NCBI RefSeq assembly: GCF_032362555.1
Contig: NC_083515.1
Coordinates: 97,001-161,000 of the forward strand
Reading direction: 5' to 3'
DNA: 64,000 nt
Source of the DNA: Amyelois transitella
Taxonomy: Eukaryota; Arthropoda; Insecta; Lepidoptera; Pyralidae
The translations under genes were made by a program, and so were the position numbers. Each line of letters starts with the position of its first letter. Positions within the stretch are counted from its first letter, which is position 1. The notes below the pieces were generated by a model. It did not search any database. It saw nothing but the letters and a program-made list of their open reading frames with translations, and was not told where the DNA came from. This document shows positions 31,501 to 43,500 of this stretch, one piece after another.

Positions 31501-34500
31501 CTTTGTACCACTCATAAGCACGAGTTTTTGATAAAGTCGATTCACCGTAAGCCTTCTGTAACATTTTCAGTGACTCCGAACACGATATTCCATTGGCAAT
31601 GCAAAATTTAAGACAAACTCTTTGTTCGATGTTTTTATCCATTATGAAATTAGCAATACACACTAGATATGATATAACTAAAAATAGCACTGTATTTAAT
31701 GTAAACAACAGATGCAACTCAAACTCCGCGCCAAAATGGAAAACAGTTGTGCCAATCTAACAACAACAAAAAAAACAAAAATTTGAATTTGGAACCATAA
31801 ATAAATAATCCATTCCCGATACTTTTCTGACTGAATGTATTCTCAATATACCATAGTTTCCTTAATTGTTTTAATGAAATAAACTAATTGACGACATTTT
31901 CGGGGAACATGGTGGCCGTCTTTACTATTTAGACTACTCCACTATAGCTGCTCTCCATCACTCTCGCCATATCGAATGGAATGTGACTATTTTAACCCGC
32001 GGAATGCTATAAAACGGCTGTCGCTAATAATCACACTTCCAGCAGTTTGCGGCGACGCACCTACTATATTATGCATGGTAAAAATGTGATGCCTGGCAGA
32101 TGTCATAAATTTTTTTCTACAAGCATTAGCCCTTATTACTATACTATGCTACTATATTATGCATTAATAATATGGGAATTATACATTTATAATTCCCATA
32201 TTATTAACTGGACTTTTGTGGTGGTTTTTACCATAGCCATTATGTATCCAGGCGGTGTTACTCAATAAATTGTAACAAACGAAAAGATAGAAACCTGATA
32301 AATGTTAAAAGGCTTTCCAATTTGTATCGATATTTACGGCACCGGCATATTATCTAAACTCTACTTCACGTTGCGCTGGCGCCGCGATGTGGCAACGGTG
32401 ACACAACTATGTTAACGATTCACTTCAGTCGCGGCTATAACGCGGCTGTCTTAAAATAACTTTCATTCCGAAAGTACAGGCAAAACCAATAGTAGATGGT
32501 TTAGTATTAGTACTTTAAAATATACACTAGGTAATTAAATTACCCATTGTTAAAGTTAGTTTTAACTTATTGTTCCGAAGTATTAGCCCTGACGTGCTGC
32601 ATGTGTGCATGTGATGTTTGTCCACACGTTGGATCGCTTCGTTCTTATAAAATGTTTCTGTCATAATAATTCAATAAATAGTACACTTTATTGTCGGTAC
32701 AACAATGACACGCCACAATAACCGACCGCATGCTCGCAATGTATCACTGCAGCGATATGTTTATACAGAGTGCTGGCAGCGAGGACATTTTATAGTACTT
32801 TATATAATATAGAGTGTATATGGCTGGCTGGCAGGGAGAATATCTTCCTGACAATACGTGTGTCGCCGAATGTCGCTGTATACTTGTATTTTATTGGTGT
32901 CATGTGATGGACGAGACGCATCACTGTGGCACTTGTACCTTTTTTCACTTGAATGTTGGTTGTAATGCGACTAAATCCTTACTAATTATACTTCGTACAC
33001 GCGTAATACGTGTAAGTACTATGATGAGAGTACTATCCATCCCGCGGAAGAAAGTTGTACGAGCGATGCACTGTACACCGTACACTGTTCCCGTGGAATC
33101 AACGTATGAAAACAGTGTCAACAAAAAAAAAAACAACGTCGCAAGTCTGCGACGTACACACATACGTAGAATAATAATGCATTTTTTTTTCTTTTTCAGC
33201 GGGAGCGAGTACAGGCTTCTGGAGCATAACTGCAACCATTTCAGTGAGGAAGTGGCTCAGTTCCTGTGCGGCGCACACGTGCCGAAACACATCGTGAGGC
33301 AGCCGGAGACCGTGCTGAGCGGCCCGCAGCGGCTCGCGCTGCAGGCGCTGCTGGACAACCTGCTGCCGGGGCCGCCGGGGCAGGTGAGCGACACACTATA
33401 CAGACCGTGCTGAGCGGCCCGCAGCGGCTCGCGCTGCAGGCGCTGCTGGACAACCTGCTGCCGGGGCCGCCGGGGCAGGTGAGCGACACACTATACAGAC
33501 CGTGCTGAGCGGCCCGCAGCGGCTCGCGCTGCAGGCGCTGCTGGACAACCTGCTGCCGGGGCCGCCGGGGCAGGTGAGCGACACACTATACAGACCGTGC
33601 TGAGCGGCCCGCAGCGGCTCGCGCTGCAGGCGCTGCTGGACAACCTGCTGCCGGGGCCGCCGGGGCAGGTGAGCGACACACTATACAGACCGTGCTGAGC
33701 GGCCCGCAGCGGCTCGCGCTGCAGGCGCTGCTGGACAACCTGCTGCCGGGGCCGCCGGGGCAGGTGAGCGACACACTATACAGACCGTGCTGAGCGGCCC
33801 GCAGCGGCTCGCGCTGCAGGCGCTGCTGGACAACCTGCTGCCGGGGCCGCCGGGGCAGGTGAGCGACACACTATACAGACCGTGCTGAGCGGCCCGCAGC
33901 GGCTCGCGCTGCAGGCGCTGCTGGACAACCTGCTGCCGGGGCCGCCGGGGCAGGTGAGCGACACACTATACAGACCGTGCTGAGCGGCCCGCAGCGGCTC
34001 GCGCTGCAGGCGCTGCTGGACAACCTGCTGCCGGGGCCGCCGGGGCAGGTGAGCGACACACTATACAGACCGTGCTGAGCGGCCCGCAGCGGCTCGCGCT
34101 GCAGGCGCTGCTGGACAACCTGCTGCCGGGGCCGCCGGGGCAGGTGAGCGACACACTATACAGACCGTGCTGAGCGGCCCGCAGCGGCTCGCGCTGCAGG
34201 CGCTGCTGGACAACCTGCTGCCGGGGCCGCCGGGGCAGGTGAGCGACACACTATACAGACCGTGCTGAGCGGCCCGCAGCGGCTCGCGCTGCAGGCGCTG
34301 CTGGACAACCTGCTGCCGGGGCCGCCGGGGCAGGTGAGCGACACACTATACAGACCGTGCTGAGCGGCCCGCAGCGGCTCGCGCTGCAGGCGCTGCTGGA
34401 CAACCTGCTGCCGGGGCCGCCGGGGCAGGTGAGCGACACACTATACAGACCGTGCTGAGCGGCCCGCAGCGGCTCGCGCTGCAGGCGCTGCTGGACAACC

Positions 34501-37500
34501 TGCTGCCGGGGCCGCCGGGGCAGGTGAGCGACACACTATACAGACCGTGCTGAGCGGCCCGCAGCGGCTCGCGCTGCAGGCGCTGCTGGACAACCTGCTG
34601 CCGGGGCCGCCGGGGCAGGTGAGCGACACACTATACAGACCGTGCTGAGCGGCCCGCAGCGGCTCGCGCTGCAGGCGCTGCTGGACAACCTGCTGCCGGG
34701 GCCGCCGGGGCAGGTGAGCGACACACTATACAGACCGTGCTGAGCGGCCCGCAGCGGCTCGCGCTGCAGGCGCTGCTGGACAACCTGCTGCCGGGGCCGC
34801 CGGGGCAGGTGAGCGACACACTATACAGACCGTGCTGAGCGGCCCGCAGCGGCTCGCGCTGCAGGCGCTGCTGGACAACCTGCTGCCGGGGCCGCCGGGG
34901 CAGGTGAGCGACACACTATACAGACCGTGCTGAGCGGCCCGCAGCGGCTCGCGCTGCAGGCGCTGCTGGACAACCTGCTGCCGGGGCCGCCGGGGCAGGT
35001 GAGCGACACACTATACAGACCGTGCTGAGCGGCCCGCAGCGGCTCGCGCTGCAGGCGCTGCTGGACAACCTGCTGCCGGGGCCGCCGGGGCAGGTGAGCG
35101 ACACACTATACAGACCGTGCTGAGCGGCCCGCAGCGGCTCGCGCTGCAGGCGCTGCTGGACAACCTGCTGCCGGGGCCGCCGGGGCAGGTGAGCGACACA
35201 CTATACAGACCGTGCTGAGCGGCCCGCAGCGGCTCGCGCTGCAGGCGCTGCTGGACAACCTGCTGCCGGGGCCGCCGGGGCAGGTGAGCGACACACTATA
35301 CAGACCGTGCATCACCTTTCTGATGATGAGTTGGGAACGCCTTTGTCAATGATCCTGGGTCGGGTAAGTCAGAGTTTTACACGAAGCGACCCCTGTCTGA
35401 CCTCCGCACCTTTTGCGGGGAAATCTAACCTTTATTGCACCCCAGGTTTCTATCATGATAATAAGCCTGGGGTACAAAGGTTAGGTTACCTACCATGGTA
35501 GGTGAGGATGAAACCAGGTCTAACACAAGAAGAAACAAAGAGTCAAGGAAAAGGCTAATGAACTCGGGAATCTTTTTGTAGAGGATGAGCTAGCAACCTG
35601 CCACTGAATATCATTTCGTCCAGCTGAATATAGCCTTCGCGTCATTGAGTAATCATGCTTGTGATGTATTGTGATTGTAACGTTGCGCCGTGTTCCGACA
35701 GGCGGTGTTCGCCAACGGCGTGCGCCGCAGCCGCCAGGACAGCCCCGACTTCCTCACGCTCAACTCGCAGATCGAGGAGGCCAGGTGACCGCACTCTACT
35801 ACACACCATAGACTTGATATACTATTAGAGTAGAAGGGCCCATTTCTCTTCCTCCTAGCTAGCTTCCCGCTCTAGAGAAGGGCCCGGGGTACGCTCTTGA
35901 CCATGGATCTTGGATTGGGTGAGTCAGGGTTTTTCACGAAGCAACTCCCATTTGAATTCCGCAACTTCTTTCGAAAATAGTCATTGGTATATGACCGAGG
36001 TGGGATTTGAACTTGTGCCTTTATGCGCATCACGCATTTTAATCGGGCGCCTTACCAATTCGCCCACCGACGTTCCAGTAGAATGGCCCATCCCACCGCA
36101 GGATTGTTTCAACTAAACCTAATTCTAAATATCCCAAAATTTAACTACTCGCCATCCAATATGTCACTATTTGAATCAGTTCCATCATTAGGGTGAACTA
36201 TATAATATGTTTTATCCCTTACGGGGTAGACCGTGTTAATAGTCTCGAATGAGAATGTTAAGCTGGATGGCTTAATGCTGGAAGGCTTAATGCTGGAATT
36301 GAGATTCAGATAGTGTAAGGTTGCTATCCCATCGCCAAGTCCAAGAATTCCAAGTTTATAAGCCGTTTTCTTGATTGACTTTTACGCTTATAATAGGTAA
36401 ATGTGCTTATGCTCTCATTTTAAGATACTCTTAAATTATGATATTGTCTTTCTAGTTTGCGAACAGAGTTTTTTGTGCGGTGTAATTTGCGTCTTTAAAC
36501 AAATTATTAATATTTCCTTATTCTTTGCTGTATACGTGCGTTTTATACGATTTTTAAGTACACAACCACTAGGATTTTAGTTTATGCGTCTTCGATAAAA
36601 GGGACAATAAGAATTTATGGTCTCGCGTTACGGTTCTTATTAACGGTCATTTTCAATTAAAAATGGTGAATTATAACGAGAATTGTTTAAAGATTCGATA
36701 TTATCGTCGCGTAGTGGTAAATAGATAGATTAATAATTGAATTCCTACCAAAAGACACATATATTGGAAAAGCTGACAAGAACATATCGCACAAAGTGGT
36801 GCACCCCCGGCGTAACGAGTGTGGTGGTGCAGGTGCGGCGGGGGAGGCGGGGGAGGCGGGGGCGGGGCGCGCGCGCTGGCGGCGCTGGCGCGGGCCGCGC
36901 TGCTCGCCGCGCGCGCGCTGCGCCGGCGCCGCGCCCGCGGCCGCGCGCCGTGCTGACGGCCACACGGTGACATTGTTGTACACTGATACTCGGCGCTGCC
37001 CGACACTGCGACTATAATGATATCGCGTACGTTATTGTATTCGGGCGCGTAGTTAATGATACTCCATTGATCTCGTTATAACCAATAATTAATTTATTAA
37101 AAAAATTTAACTATATGTTTGGGTATTTTCATTTACATTTGCTACTTAGTGTATAAAGTCTAGCTTTAAATACGCCGATTCGAATCCCGCACAAGCTTAC
37201 TAGTACAGAGTCCCAACTAACTACGCATCTGCCCTCATATACAAGAACGTTTACCCGTCTGCAAAAATTTTTAAACATGAGAGTTAAAGACATACTATCA
37301 ATATTCGGGAATAAATCTGGTGATACACAGGTTCTTTTTCTTCTCCACATGCCCTACTCACACGGCTCAATTTGAAGTGATGACTGCAATTTTTGTAAAA
37401 GATTAGGTTCCCAAAAAATTCCTTATCTTTTTCATTGGGCATACCTATTCGAACTAAGTTGTTCGCATTTCAACAAAACATTCTGATTGTTGCAAACAGA

Positions 37501-40500
37501 CGAAAGGGGTCACATTCGCAATGAAAGATTAGAAGACCAGAGACGTTAGGCTTTCACAAAGTGTACGTACACGGTAGGCTTAACGTGCTAGTCTGGTACG
37601 TAGTAAAAATAAAGTAGCATTCTGTCGACGGCTTCTTATTTGTAAAATGTGTGCAAAACTTGTAAAAGTTAATTAAAAAGAAAGGTTTTTAAGTTAGGAA
37701 TTCTTCTTTTCGGCGATGGCATGGGCTAACAATGAATGTCACTTTCACCGTATCTAATTCCCATCGCCAAAGGTTTGTCCCCACATATTAGGACCATTCT
37801 CGAGATGTGGCCGGAACGCGTTTCATGTAGATTTGAGTCTTTACTCAAAAATATACAACTGTAAACAAAAATATAATATTATATTCAAAGTTTCATTGGG
37901 CTGAAACTAAGCTCCGTTGCTGGCACGGGCCAGTAGAGCGTTATCGAAGCGGAGACAGCGGACCTTGGACCATCCAGCCAACGGGACCTTCTTATTCTTC
38001 AAATTATCATCAAGTGTGTCTAGGCCATGTTTTTCACGGCGGGCTCAGGAGATGCTGTGCCACCTCGCTTGATTGATGTATGGGTGGTGGCCCAGGTATC
38101 TCCTAAGCCGTGTGTGCCAAGGACTAGATATAGATCAGCACCAATAGAAAAGAAAAGAATAGGACCACTATCTCTTTACTTACTTCTTTCTTAAGGCGAT
38201 GGTCTAACAACCTATATCTATTTGAATCTGAATTCTATTAGCTATACGTGGCGTACCAGTATTATCAAGATTTAGCTCTGTCTACTTCGCAAGGAATATA
38301 GACGTGATTATATGTATGTATGTTGACACAGGGTGCAGTCCGCGGAGCTGGAGCAGCGCCGCAGCTCGCTGGCGGAGAAGCTGGCGCGCAAGGAGCGCAA
38401 GAAGGAGAAGAAGAGGAAGAAACTGATGCGGGACGGCCACGGGGACGGTCAGTACATACATTTGGAACACTTTTTTAACCAATTTTCCCTGATACATTCC
38501 ATTCTTCTCGTAATGTTTTTTAACAGCAACTTCCTACGATAGCGTCCAGTCTAGTGTGCTATCTGAGTTTCATCCACCGTCGTTCCAACAGTTTCCCACT
38601 TCAAGGTGGCAGCAGTCCAGTCGACTTCGGTCACTTTTGTTTGCCTTATGATTTCAGTATTGCTTATGCGATCTTTCAAATGATTTCAGTATTGCTTATG
38701 CGATCTTTCAAGGAGACAACTAACAATTGCTGAGACGTATCGGGCAAACGTTCTACACGCATGCTCATTGGTAACTTCCTTTGAGAGTATCCGCCAACGG
38801 GCACGCGCATGCGCATACACGCCAACAGATGGCGGTGTTGCAATTACTAATTATTACTTTTTATCTCTGGAAATCGTGTTATTCTCAAACTGAATTATTT
38901 TATGGGGCCGTGTGGTTCCGGCACTTTAAAGCAGGATATCCATGTCCTTTTTTTTCTATGGGTGTTGTAAAAGGAGAGGGGTTTGCTGATAAACACTTTA
39001 GATTCTTCTTTAAGGCGATGGGCTAGCCAACGCTATTTGAATCTCAATTCCATTATTAACCCATACAGCTGAACGTGGCCGTTTAGTCTTCGTCACAAAG
39101 ACTGAAAGGCCACGTTCAACTGTTGGTTCTGTCCACCCCGTTAGGGACGAAGACGTGATTTTATGTATGTGTATTACTTTTATCGTATTTTTGTAAACCG
39201 ACGTCGTAACAAGAGTTACAGAAGAGAATAATTCTTGATTGACCTGTGTTCTCAGTCCATACAGTGTTCCAGCAATTTGTCCATGATCACATAATGATTA
39301 GCCAAAGTTTGTAGCAAGCGAGATGTCGTACATCGCAACCGGCGCAAACACATCGACACCGCGTGCGACACAATAATGCTTTCGTCCACGAAGATAATTC
39401 GATCGCGAGTAGCTGGCACGGTGACAAGCGACGCGCGGCGGCTGCCGGTCTTTTAATTACTTGCTACACTAAGGGTTCTGTGTTTTTTTATTGATCATTG
39501 ATTGATATACATATGTTATCAAGACGTAGGATAAACCCCAATCGCAAATAATTAAATAATATCCTAGATTAACGTACCTTAAACAAATCGTTTACGTTCT
39601 TAGTACCCAAAATCGACGAAGTTGCATTGAGAGTTACGAATGCGTATTTAAAATACAAAATGGTTCACATGTGGTTTTGATGTATAAGTCAGGGCGGGTC
39701 TCGAGTAAGAATTAAAATACTCATTGTTTTACCGGCATTTTATAAAAATAGTTGATACTTACTGCGGAACCCTAGACAGCCGAGAGTTCCGCTGCGCCGG
39801 CGCGGTGTGATTGACCGCTGATCCCGATCGTGGCGGGGCTCGGGAGCGGAGGAACGATCTGCAATGAGGTCGACACTCCACACTCACATTTCCGCCTCCA
39901 CTTTGCTCACAAAAAGGACGTAAAGCACTAATGGCGAAAAACGCATAAACACGAAAGTTCAGGATCTCATCCTGCTGAAAAGTGGGATTATAAATATAAT
40001 TAGAGTTGGGAGCAATCTGGCGGCGCGCCAAAAGCCGCGTCCGGCCGCCATTCCCGGCCCGGCCGCCCGCGCAGCGCCTCCGCTCCAGTCGCCCGTCGCA
40101 GAAGGAAGGCTCTGCTGCCTGTCCCGTCACATTCTCAGGATCCGAAGTTTCCCCGCACCGGGTTTTCCCGAACTATTTCGGCGCGTCCCCGTTTCGGAAG
40201 TTGCTCGTAGGTTAGTGTGGCGCCACGTGCAGCCGACATTGTATTTACGTCTATTCTGATATTAACCAGTGTGGTGACCAATTGAGTGCTTCGAAATTCA
40301 AGTAGCCGATTTCAAAAGGAAGATTTTTCAGGTTATTTTCGATTTTTTGTGATGAAAGAGCAAGTGCCTGCAAGTTCTTAAGAATGTGTATCAGTTATAT
40401 TTTGACCAACATTCCTTCGTCACATTCCAGCAGCCTATCGTCACGTTTGAAATAACTTTGGTGCATACACTCATAAAGTATTATAATCCTAAGTCTGCTT

Positions 40501-43500
40501 ACTTTGCTTAGGTGTATTTCTAAATTTCAAAACCGCACGAATCCAACGACACTTTTTGTTTAAAACCCATGCTTGCAGACATCCGCCGGGTTACATATAA
40601 GACCACAAGCTGCCTTGTAGCGATATCCAAAAACCCTTTTGCGAGATTGATGTGTACACCCTTTAACAATCCAAATAGATGTGTACATCACTTTATTGCG
40701 CCGTAAAACATACAATATCATAGATTTAATAAATTTAAATATGAAAGACGGCTTTATCGCATTTCAATCTCTTTAAACATTAGTCACCTACAAAAGTACA
40801 TATACAAGTTTTCCCACATTTTCTACGAAGAATTATGCATGGACTTTTGCAGGTGAGAGGTACTGAAGTGCGTACTGTTGTACCTGCCGATGTTCATTTT
40901 ATCTGAAAAATTTTCCGTGTATTAGCTTCAAGAGAATGGGAAAGGCTATTAAACTTAGTATTCTTCTTTTTGGTGGTGGGCTACCAACTTGTCACTATTT
41001 AAATTTCAATTCCATCATAGGGTCATACAACTGAACTTGGCCATTTAGTCTTTTTGACTGTCGGCTCTGTCTACCCCGTAAGAGATAAAGACGTGATTAC
41101 ATGTATATATGTAGTCATAAAAATACAGTTAAAGAGCCTGCTCCGGAGCGTGGTTTCTGGTAATATCTGTAGGTGGTGTGCAGGTGCCGGTGAGATGGCG
41201 GAGGCGGTGGAGGCCAGCCTCGGCGAGGAGCTGGTGTCGCGCGCGGGGCCCAGCGCGGGCGCCGCGGGGCTCGGCGCCGAGCTGGAGGACGAGCGCCACC
41301 AGGAGGAGCAGCGTCGCCGCAGCCGCGACCCGCCCATCGTCTACAAGGACATCGACGTGAGTTACATCTGAACATATATATCACGTCTTAGTGCCTCACA
41401 CTACATGTTGGAGAAAGTATAATCGGCTATGTTTCACCCGGAACGGTCCATTGCCCCTGATCGACGATTCCTCCATTTTTCTCTGATGATGGAAAGGGTC
41501 CCTACAAAGAACTTCTCCACCTGGCTTAGACTTTGACCTAAATAGCATTTCGAAAACTCCTCAAAACTAACTAAATCTAATCAGCGAACCCTTCTTTGAG
41601 CACGTGTTATCGTGTGCCCCAGGGCTGGGACATGTGCTGCAAGGCCTTGGTGGGAGAACCTTGAAACTTTACTTTCAGGTTTGTGTGGGACCTTCCTGGG
41701 ATCTTAGATTGTTTGTTTTGTTCTTGTTGTGGTATTCAGAATAAAACTATCATCTATCGAAAGCCAAGCAGGTTCAAAGCAAAATATACGTGTTGTTTAC
41801 ACAAAGCAAGCAAATGATAACTTGAAAAATTTAATATTTAGTGGGATTCGGGTCAATTGATTTAAGCTTTAATTTTTTTTCTTTTTCTAATTTTTAAACT
41901 CGTAAGTACATTATAAATAACAGGAGAACGTAAACAACGCGTGCGGTAAAAATGTTCTATAATTGAATGATGTTAGTTTACTGACCTAGTTTTCATGCAA
42001 TCGTGAAGTTTGTTATGTTTTGCGCGCGCGCCGATACACATCTTGAGGTTTAGCTAATGAAACAAAATCAGATTTTCAGATTTGTGTATGTTTGTACTTG
42101 CAAACGCGAAAACCACTGCGCGAACTTAAAAACTGGTATGTAAAAAAATATCCCCCCAGCTCTCTAAGGCTTCTTTTTGTGAGAGTACGTTTTACGGCGG
42201 TGAAGTCGCAGGTGACAGCTAGTATTATAAATCTAAAGGGTGGTAGTCAGCAACTTGCATTGCAGTGGTCTGCGAACTTTGGAGCTAACAGTCGAGTGTA
42301 CAGAATGGAAAGCATAGAAGCGAAAATTGTTGTTCCTCCCGGCGTAAGTTCCTGTTACATCGTCACCGCTCTGCACAAAACCTCAAAGTATAGAAGCGAA
42401 AATTATGTAGTAATTTTAAAGATAGTAAAGGTGTGGGTATAATGTGAAGTTTAGGTGATATCATGGGCGAGTTGACGCGGCAGGTGGAATTAGAACTTGG
42501 ACCGGAGTCGGCCGGGTGGGAGGGCGCGACCATTCGGTGTGAATCACATCGTGTTGTTGTCGCGGCGGGAGCGGCGCGAGGTAGCGTCGCCCGGAACTTT
42601 CCAGCGGCGTAGGGTTGTCACTGCACAAAGATATCAATCACCATACTAGCGTTAGTGTCCCGGTTGCGTTAGCTTCGATAGACAGCCTGTATTACATAGA
42701 CGACAGTGATCCTACCTGGAATGATAGTTAAATATAACCTCAAATATGATAGTTATATAGACATAAAAATATTAGTTGTATACGGCTGATTGAAACTAAT
42801 GTTTTTTATGTTTTTATGACTGAAAAATCTGTTCTAAACTTAAAATTGAAATTAAGAAATTGACTTTGCACGTGTTAATCTTGCCAACCCTAACAGTCGT
42901 CGCTGTGATTTCGTCCCGCGTGGGAGGCACCATAAACACGTACACGTACATACCCGCACATAATATTGCAAGTGCTCCTGCTGCGACCAACGCATGGGAC
43001 TAATCGTGACCCGCCGCGCTCTCACACGGTCTATAAATACACGGCAAGCTTTAAAAATGGGTCAACTCTCGCGGGTTTAATGAGAACACTCTACGCCTGT
43101 ATGCTCAAGATGACGTGTTTTGTTTGTTTCAACAAACAATATTAATGGCCAGAAATATTTTCATTAATATTTGAATTTAATAGTTATGCGATTTCGACGA
43201 TAGTAAGTAATTAGAAGTAATGCCTCGCTGCAATTATGAAAGTCCGCGGCTTCCAGCGACGATGCGCTGATTTTGACATTACTCTGATATTCTTTATCAG
43301 GAAATTTATCATTATAACCAACTAAATAATTATATATAAAGCCGCTTGTTTAAGATAGTGGCTGGTTTCTAGCCCATCGCCTAAAAGATGAATTCCAAGT
43401 TTATAAACCTTTTCTTCCACTGAACGAAGAACGATTCGATACCAGAAGCTAAAACAATTTTATTTCCTGGTCAGGGCGCTGCTGAGTTCGAGAAGTTTCA

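Noticed and set aside
33309..35303. CRISPR-like array
   Set aside because: The units are contiguous with no distinct spacers, lie in an animal gene and contain exon sequence.
33241..35315. Twenty identical 62-residue - strand ORFs
   Set aside because: They are antisense by-products of the 95-bp repeat and have no independent coding evidence.
42092..42442. 116-codon + ORF in PPPDE-PUL intron 7
   Set aside because: It has no splice-site support or recognised motif; there is an internal direct repeat (ATAGAAGCGAAAATT) and the composition is intron-like.
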